Source of the DNA: an uncultured Rhodospira sp.
Lineage (GTDB): Bacteria; Pseudomonadota; Alphaproteobacteria; Rhodospirillales; Rhodospirillaceae
NCBI RefSeq assembly: GCF_937138205.1
Contig: NZ_CAKZOT010000006.1
Location: forward strand, 1 to 46,341
Length of the DNA stretch: 46,341 nucleotides
Direction: 5' to 3'
Under the pieces are notes generated by a model. It did not search any database, was not told the DNA's origin, and worked only from the letters and a program-made list of their open reading frames with translations. Below are positions 41,818 through 46,341 of this stretch, piece by piece. Both the position numbers and the translations under genes were made by a program. Each line of letters opens with the position of its first letter. Position 1 is the stretch's first letter.

Positions 41818-42807
41818 ATGCTCGGTCTGCCCGCATTTGAACGGCCCGGGTCGGCGCGGCGGCGGTCCAGTGTGCGCGCTGTGATGGCGCTGGCCCTGAC
41901 CCTTTGCTGCACGACCGCAGTGGACGCCCTGGCGGGCGGCCCTGGTGACGAGGGGAGAGAGAACATGACCACCGAGATCATGCCCGGCGCGGGCGGCCTG
42001 ACCGAGGCCGTCGCCGCCGCTCGGGGCGGGGACTGGCAGCCGCTGAACGCCGTGTCGGCCGAGCCCGAGGCGATTGTCGCCGCGTTGGCCCCGCTGGCCG
42101 AGGATCCCGACGCGGGGCTTCGGCTCGGCCTGGTCCAGTACCTGGCCGGCTTGGGCGACTCGGCCGCCGCGCCCCTGCTGGTCCGTTTGCTGGGCGACGC
42201 GGAACCGGAAGTCCAGTCGCGGGCGGCGGCCGCGTTGTATGACCTGCCGTTGCCCGGCGCAGCCCTGGACGCGGAACCCGGCGCCGCCGAGGCCCTGATG
42301 GCCGCCGCGTCCGACAGGCCTTTGACCGCCGCCGAACTGCTGCTGCTCGGCTATGTCGAGGACCCCGGGGCCGAGGCAATGTTGCGCGGCGTCGACGCGG
42401 GCGCGGCCGTGAAGCTGCGCCCCTGGCATCGCCCCGTGCCGGCGACCCTGGCGGGGGACGTGGCGCTGTCACGGCGCGGCGACGCGGCCGCGCGCGATCG
42501 GCTGTTGCAGCGCCAGCCCGACGGTCCGACGGAGGAGTTGGTCTTCCTGCTGTCGGTGCTGCGCGATGTTGATGCGCCGCCGGTCCTGCATCACCTGGCG
42601 GCCCTCACCCTGGGGGACGATCGCACGATCGACCTGGGCGTGCCCAGCGGCGCCAGCCCGAAACGCCGGGTGTGCGATCTGGCCGTGGATGCCTTCACCG
42701 CGCGCCTGGACCTCGACCTGCCGTTCGCGCTCGACCCCGCCGGGCGTTACGACGAGGCGCAGCGTCAAGCGGTGCGCGACGCCATACGCGGGTCGATCCC
42801 ACGGTAG
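41818..42807 (+). CDS. Exported HEAT-repeat protein
   Basis: The 329-aa protein has a basic N-terminus and hydrophobic segment (SVRAVMALALTLCCTTAVDALAGG) that looks like a signal peptide. HEAT-like helical repeats follow (EAIVAALAPLAEDPDAGLRLGLVQYLAGLGDSAAAPLLVRLLGDAEPEVQSRAAAALYDL). Such proteins are binding scaffolds; the partner is unknown. AGAGGG lies 7 bases before the ATG. It follows the metallopeptidase gene by 76 bp and the two might act together outside the cytoplasm. Confidence 0.75.
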   Translation: MLGLPAFERPGSARRRSSVRAVMALALTLCCTTAVDALAGGPGDEGRENMTTEIMPGAGGLTEAVAAARGGDWQPLNAVSAEPEAIVAALAPLAEDPDAGLRLGLVQYLAGLGDSAAAPLLVRLLGDAEPEVQSRAAAALYDLPLPGAALDAEPGAAEALMAAASDRPLTAAELLLLGYVEDPGAEAMLRGVDAGAAVKLRPWHRPVPATLAGDVALSRRGDAAARDRLLQRQPDGPTEELVFLLSVLRDVDAPPVLHHLAALTLGDDRTIDLGVPSGASPKRRVCDLAVDAFTARLDLDLPFALDPAGRYDEAQRQAVRDAIRGSIPR

Positions 42808-42956
42808 GGAGTCGGCGGCGGCGGGACGGACGAGTCCGTTTCGTCGCCGACCAGCCTCGGTGTCTGTCCGCAAAGCCCTGATCGGTACCACGGGCGGCGT
42901 TCGTTTTGGGGCCGCACACAATATATTGCGGTCTTAGAGACTTTCCGGACGATCTC

Positions 42957-43226
42957 TCAGACGTTGATCGCGCGCCGGTAGACCTCCAGCAGTTCGTCCT
43001 GCTCGGCGAGGTCGTCGCGGTCCATTTTGCGCAGGCGCACGATCTGGCGCATGATCTTCGTGTCGAACCCGGCCGCTTTGGCTTCCGCGTACACGTCCTT
43101 GATATCGTTCTGGAGGTTGCTTTTTTCTTCCTCCAGGTTTTCGATACGCTCGATAAACGATCGCAGTTGATCGGCGGCGATGCCGCCGACGTCGGACGAG
43201 TCGGTCTGGGGTGTGGTCTCGCTCAT
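42957..43226 (-). CDS. gapR: Nucleoid-associated protein GapR (DUF2312)
   Basis: The 89-aa protein binds AT-rich, overtwisted DNA and helps topoisomerases and chromosome replication in Alphaproteobacteria. It has the family coiled coil ADQLRSFIERIENLEEEKSNLQNDIKDVYAEAKAAGFDTKIMRQIVRLRKMDRDDLAEQDELLEVYRRAI, nearly its full sequence. The ATG at 43226 is preferred; the longer frame is a shadow. It gives the best taxonomic clue in this window. Confidence 0.97.
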   Translation of the reverse strand: MSETTPQTDSSDVGGIAADQLRSFIERIENLEEEKSNLQNDIKDVYAEAKAAGFDTKIMRQIVRLRKMDRDDLAEQDELLEVYRRAINV

Positions 43227-43418
43227 AGGGTCCTCTGCTACCAAAGGGCGTCGTGGCGGCCCGGGAGGAGGGGATCCTAGCGCAGTCCGCGTCCCGGGAA
43301 AACGACGACCGCAAAAAGACGATCGCGAACAAGTGCCGGCACCGGCACGGGACAGCCGAAAAGGCCGCCCACACAGGGAGGAAAAAACCATGCCCCTACG
43401 GACCATCGGGCCGCGACC

Positions 43419-44435
43419 ATGACGCGCGCGCCCGTCACCGAGAGCCGAGCCGCTGAGGCCGTTGTGGCGACCGAGCGGCGCATCCCCCTCGGCCCGGGTG
43501 GCCCCACCGTCTACCTGCGCGGCAAACGGCCGGCGCGGCGCGACAGCGGTCTGTCGCCCGTGCTGTGCGTGCATGGGGCGACCTTTCCCGGCCACGCGGT
43601 GTTCGATCTGGCGCTCGATGGCCTGTCGTGGCTGGACGTTCTGGCCTTGAACGGGGTTCAAGCCTGGTGCGTGGACCTGCCGGGATACGGGCTGTCCGAC
43701 CGTCCGCCGGCCATGGACGCGCCGGCGCCCGTGAACGCGCCCGTGACACACACCAGCGAGGGCGTCGCCGCCGTCGCCGCCGCGCGCGACGCCGTGCTGG
43801 CGGAGACGGGCCACGCGTCGCTGACGCTGCTGGGCTGGTCCTGGGGCACGACCCTGTGTGCCTCGGTGGCGGCGCGCGAGCCGGCGCTGGTGGACCGGCT
43901 GGTCCTGTTCGGACCGCAGTGGCTGCACGACACGCTGACCCTGCTGGCCCCCGGCTCGACGGCCATCGGTGCCTATCGTCTGGTGACGATGGAGGCGGCG
44001 CGACTCCGCCGTCTGCGCGGCGTGCCGGAGGCGGAACGCGCCGGCCTGGTGAGCGAGGCCTGGCTTGATGCCTGGGAGCAGGCCCTGCTGGACAGCGATC
44101 CGACGTCCCGTGGGCGCACGCCGCCGGCTATCCGCGCCCCGAACGGCACGATCCAGGACGCGCTGGATCACTGGTGCGTCGGCGCCGTGCCGTATGACCC
44201 CCGGGCCATCCGCGCCCCGACGCTTTTGGTGGTGGGAGAGTGGGACCGGGAAACGACGCTCGACCAGGCGCGCGGGCTGTTCGAAACCCTTGGCGGCACG
44301 AGCGTCCGCAGGCTGGTGGTGCTGGGGCGCGCCGGCCACTGGGCGATGCTGGACCGCCGCCGGTTCGAGCTGTTTGCCATCGTGCAGACGTTCCTGGAGG
44401 AGCGATTCGCCGAGGCGGCGCTATTCCGCCGATAA
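43419..44435 (+). CDS. Alpha/beta hydrolase
   Basis: The 338-aa protein has the alpha/beta hydrolase fold: HGATFPGH near residue 51 (oxyanion region), the nucleophile elbow GWSWGT, an acid in LLVVGEWDRET, and the final catalytic His in LGRAGHWAMLDRR. The substrate is unknown. No signal peptide is seen. The C-terminus overlaps the convergent PhoU-like gene by 15 bp. Confidence 0.9.
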   Translation: MTRAPVTESRAAEAVVATERRIPLGPGGPTVYLRGKRPARRDSGLSPVLCVHGATFPGHAVFDLALDGLSWLDVLALNGVQAWCVDLPGYGLSDRPPAMDAPAPVNAPVTHTSEGVAAVAAARDAVLAETGHASLTLLGWSWGTTLCASVAAREPALVDRLVLFGPQWLHDTLTLLAPGSTAIGAYRLVTMEAARLRRLRGVPEAERAGLVSEAWLDAWEQALLDSDPTSRGRTPPAIRAPNGTIQDALDHWCVGAVPYDPRAIRAPTLLVVGEWDRETTLDQARGLFETLGGTSVRRLVVLGRAGHWAMLDRRRFELFAIVQTFLEERFAEAALFRR

Positions 44436-45203
44436 CGACCCCTGGCCCGGCCAGGCCGTGGGAGTCATCTTCGTGGGCTGTTCGGCGCTGGCGTAGTTCG
44501 CCAGATCGTGCTTCGGCCGCGCGTGGCCCAGGGTTTCACCGGTGGCGCGGTAGAAGGCTAGCTCGGCGATGTTTGTGGCCTGGTCGCCGATCCGCTCCAG
44601 GTTCTTGGCCACGAACAGCAGATGGCTGCACTGCCCGATGTCGCGCGGGTCCTCCATCATGTACGTCAGCAGTTCCCGGAACAGGCTGGAGTGGACGTTG
44701 TCGACCTCCACATCGGCCTGCCAGACGGCGCGGGCGGCCTCGGTATCGCGTTCCAGATAGGCGCGCATCGCCTGCGCCAGAAGCTCGCCCACCATGCGGC
44801 CCATGCGCTGCACGGACGCACCGCTGCGGCCCGGCGGCGCGGTGTGCTCGACGATGCCGCGTCGGGCGACGCCGGCGACGTAGTCCCCGGCCCGCTCCAG
44901 CATGGTGGCGCAGCGCAGCCCGGCGACGATGCTGCGCAGGTCGTCGGCCACCGGCTGTCGCAAGGCCAGCAGGCGCACCGCCGCCTCGTTCAGGCTGGTC
45001 TCGAGGGCGTCGATCTCGCTGTCCGCCGCCGATACGATGCTGGCGGCGTCGCGATCGCGCGCGGCGAGCGCGGCCAGGGCGTCGGTCAGGCCATCGCCGA
45101 CGCGCCGGCCCATCTCGGCCAGGGTGGCATCGAGCCCGACGAGTTCGCCGTCGAAGGCCCGGACGGTGTGGGGATCGGACGCGGTCGAGGGGGAGTTCGT
45201 CAT
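44421..45203 (-). CDS. phoU: PhoU-family phosphate-signalling regulator
   Basis: The 260-aa all-helical protein has two PhoU repeats: LVGLDATLAEMGRRVGDGLTDALAALAARD...LALRQPVADDLRSIVAGLRCATMLERAGDYVAGVARRG, then VQRMGRMVGELLAQAMRAYLERD...CSHLLFVAKNLERIGDQATNIAELA. The ERXGD metal-binding motif appears in both (ERAGDYV, ERIGDQA). PhoU represses the Pho response and controls the Pst transporter. No pst gene is in the window. The start at 45203 fits the family. Confidence 0.92.
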   Translation of the reverse strand: MTNSPSTASDPHTVRAFDGELVGLDATLAEMGRRVGDGLTDALAALAARDRDAASIVSAADSEIDALETSLNEAAVRLLALRQPVADDLRSIVAGLRCATMLERAGDYVAGVARRGIVEHTAPPGRSGASVQRMGRMVGELLAQAMRAYLERDTEAARAVWQADVEVDNVHSSLFRELLTYMMEDPRDIGQCSHLLFVAKNLERIGDQATNIAELAFYRATGETLGHARPKHDLANYASAEQPTKMTPTAWPGQGSLSAE

Positions 45204-45284
45204 GGCGGCTGTATCCGGCGTGGACCCGAAGGGAGGGCGGTCAGGCGGAGGCGGATCGCACGGGGGATGGATTCCAATGTCATC

Positions 45285-45313
45285 CGTATACCAGACAGGT
45301 CGGAGCGTTTCAA
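45285..45313 (-). promoter_or_regulatory. Candidate promoter of phoU
   Basis: On the minus strand TTGAAA (45308-45313) and TATACG (45285-45290) are separated by 17 bases, an excellent sigma-70 pair about 80 bases before the phoU start. Confidence 0.55.
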
Positions 45314-45473
45314 AAAGATTGCATACGCACGATGGAGACGGCGTCCGTGCGGCGACGCGGTTTGGGATCGCGTTTGTGGTGGCAGGGCGGCACGCTTTTT
45401 CATGCCCGTACGTATATTGCCAGAGGCGGCGGTGCCTGCTACTAAATCTGGGTATTCGACGGTGGGAAACGCC

Positions 45474-46112
45474 ATGACCATCCGACCCAATGATGAGCTT
45501 CTCGCGACAGCCAATCGTACCAGATTCCATACGATTTTGGCTGACCCGCCATGGCGTTTCGTGAATAGAACCGGGAAAATGGCTCCCGAGCACCGCAGAC
45601 TCAGCCGGTATGCGACAATGGAGCTTCCCGAGATAAAGGCTCTGCCGGTTTCCGATATTGTAGCGGAGCCCGCACACCTATACCTATGGGTGCCGAACGC
45701 CCTTCTGCCAGAGGGGTTGGATGTCATGAAATCTTGGGGCTTCGAGTATAAGTCAAACCTAATATGGCATAAGGTGCGTCAAGACGGTGGTTCTGACGGA
45801 CGCGGCGTTGGATTCTATTTTCGAAACGTAACAGAGTTGGTGCTTTTTGGGGTTCGAGGCAAGAACGCGCGGACACTTGCTCCAGGTCGGCGGCAGGTGA
45901 ATCTTGTAGCTTCGCAGAAGCGCGAGCATAGTCGCAAGCCCGATGAAATATACGACCTTATAGAGTCATGCAGTCCTGGGCCATTCCTTGAGCTGTTTGC
46001 CCGTGATACGCGAAAGGGTTGGGTCGGTTGGGGTAATCAATCGGAATGCTACGAAATTACCTGGAAAACATACGCCCATCATAGCCGAATCCCGGTGACG
46101 GCAGCGGAGTGA
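45474..46112 (+). CDS. MT-A70 family DNA adenine methyltransferase
   Basis: The 212-aa enzyme has the DPPW catalytic motif (HTILADPPWRFVNRTGKM) and the downstream elements of this family (LYLWVPNALLPEGLDVMKSWGFEYKSNLIWHK, FYFRNVTELVLFGVRGK, KPDEIYDLIE, LELFARDTRKGWVGWGNQ). It should methylate adenine N6 in DNA, most likely as a restriction-modification methylase (M.MunI-like). The gene is clearly richer in A and T and uses rarer codons than its neighbours, so it was probably transferred. A truncated second gene starts at its stop codon. Confidence 0.92.
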   Translation: MTIRPNDELLATANRTRFHTILADPPWRFVNRTGKMAPEHRRLSRYATMELPEIKALPVSDIVAEPAHLYLWVPNALLPEGLDVMKSWGFEYKSNLIWHKVRQDGGSDGRGVGFYFRNVTELVLFGVRGKNARTLAPGRRQVNLVASQKREHSRKPDEIYDLIESCSPGPFLELFARDTRKGWVGWGNQSECYEITWKTYAHHSRIPVTAAE

Positions 46113-46200
46113 GTACAATCCCATATTTTCTTATCCCAACCGACGAAAAGGTTGACCGGTCTTGGCGGCCTGCCATCAAGCCAAGGCTCGAGAAGGCTCA
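46109..46200 (+). pseudogene. Truncated start of a gene downstream of the methyltransferase
   Basis: A GTG overlapping the methyltransferase stop (GTGA) opens a frame reading MSTIPYFLIPTDEKVDRSW and continuing PAIKPRLEKA, after which a palindromic repeat interrupts it. The base composition matches the methyltransferase. It may be the 5' end of the partner restriction enzyme, now lost. That identity is a guess. Confidence 0.4.
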
Positions 46201-46202
46201 TT

Positions 46203-46233
46203 CCCTCGGCTCGCTTCGCTCGCTCGGGATGAC
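46203..46233. repeat. 31-bp repeat, second copy
   Basis: Identical to 22190-22220, the left half of the long inverted repeat there (CCCTCGGCTCGCTTCGCTCG followed by the same 11 bases). No right half follows here. Confidence 0.9.
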
Positions 46234-46296
46234 AGATGTGGTTGTTTCATATGCTGCCTCATGCGTGCCTGCATTGCCTGCCCTCGGCCCTCTGTG

Positions 46297-46341
46297 CCAA
46301 CGATCATGAGACAGCTGCCCCCCACACGTTTAGACTTGAGG
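46297..46341 (+). mobile_element. IS end at the window edge, copy 2
   Basis: CCAACGATCATGAGACAG and TTTAGACTTGAGG recur here as at 21840-21884, at the same spacing. The element is cut by the end of the window. It probably opens an IS copy related to the IS3-like remnant at 21.9 kb. Confidence 0.6.

Overview
This is a GC-rich chromosomal window from what is most likely an autotrophic alphaproteobacterium. The strongest clue to the class is GapR (DUF2312), a nucleoid protein almost confined to Alphaproteobacteria. The ruvB-ybgC-tolQ-tolR-tolA order and a SapC-family protein fit the same assignment. The genus cannot be read from the sequence.

The centrepiece is a colinear alpha-carboxysome and bicarbonate-uptake locus (about 10.8-21.7 kb): cbbL, cbbS, csoS2, csoSCA, csoS4A, csoS4B, two almost identical csoS1 genes, an acRAF/PCD-like gene, a 71-residue disordered protein, sbtA, an sbtB-like PII gene, cbbR, a Nudix hydrolase and a CsoS1D-like shell protein. 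Most genes overlap by ATGA or lie within about 60 bp of each other. Shell, RuBisCO, carbonic anhydrase, transporter, PII-like gene and LysR-type regulator could therefore be expressed as one unit. Immediately upstream is a zinc-uptake unit (znuA-znuC-znuB, divergent from zur, with a palindromic Zur-box candidate). It may help supply zinc to the carboxysomal carbonic anhydrase.

Layout. 0-5 kb: LMW phosphatase, fructosamine-kinase-like gene, a secreted Cys-rich peptide, a decayed M32 carboxypeptidase split around a ParDE-like module, an unknown gene and a HigBA-like module. 5-7.3 kb: MoxR ATPase, rplU-rpmA, 5' part of a group II intron. 7.3-10.5 kb: zinc uptake. 10.8-21.7 kb: carboxysome. 21.7-23 kb: IS630 and IS3-like remnants, inverted repeats, a group II intron RT fragment and a possible small RNA. 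23-31.7 kb: paired M16 peptidases, SapC, gshB, a toxin-antitoxin pair, a caspase-fold-like protein, holC, GNAT and PAP2 genes. 31.8-39.7 kb: polA, mazEF-like pair, hicB remnant, ruvB-ybgC-tolQRA. 39.8-46.3 kb: dead IS1634-type transposase, secreted-type metallopeptidase, HEAT-repeat protein, gapR, alpha/beta hydrolase, PhoU-like gene, an AT-richer MT-A70 methyltransferase, and an IS end at the window edge.

The window is also rich in small mobile or decayed elements. It holds four intact toxin-antitoxin pairs plus one remnant, and several families of dispersed hairpin repeats. Two of those families show compensatory base changes between their copies, which suggests the fold itself is conserved.
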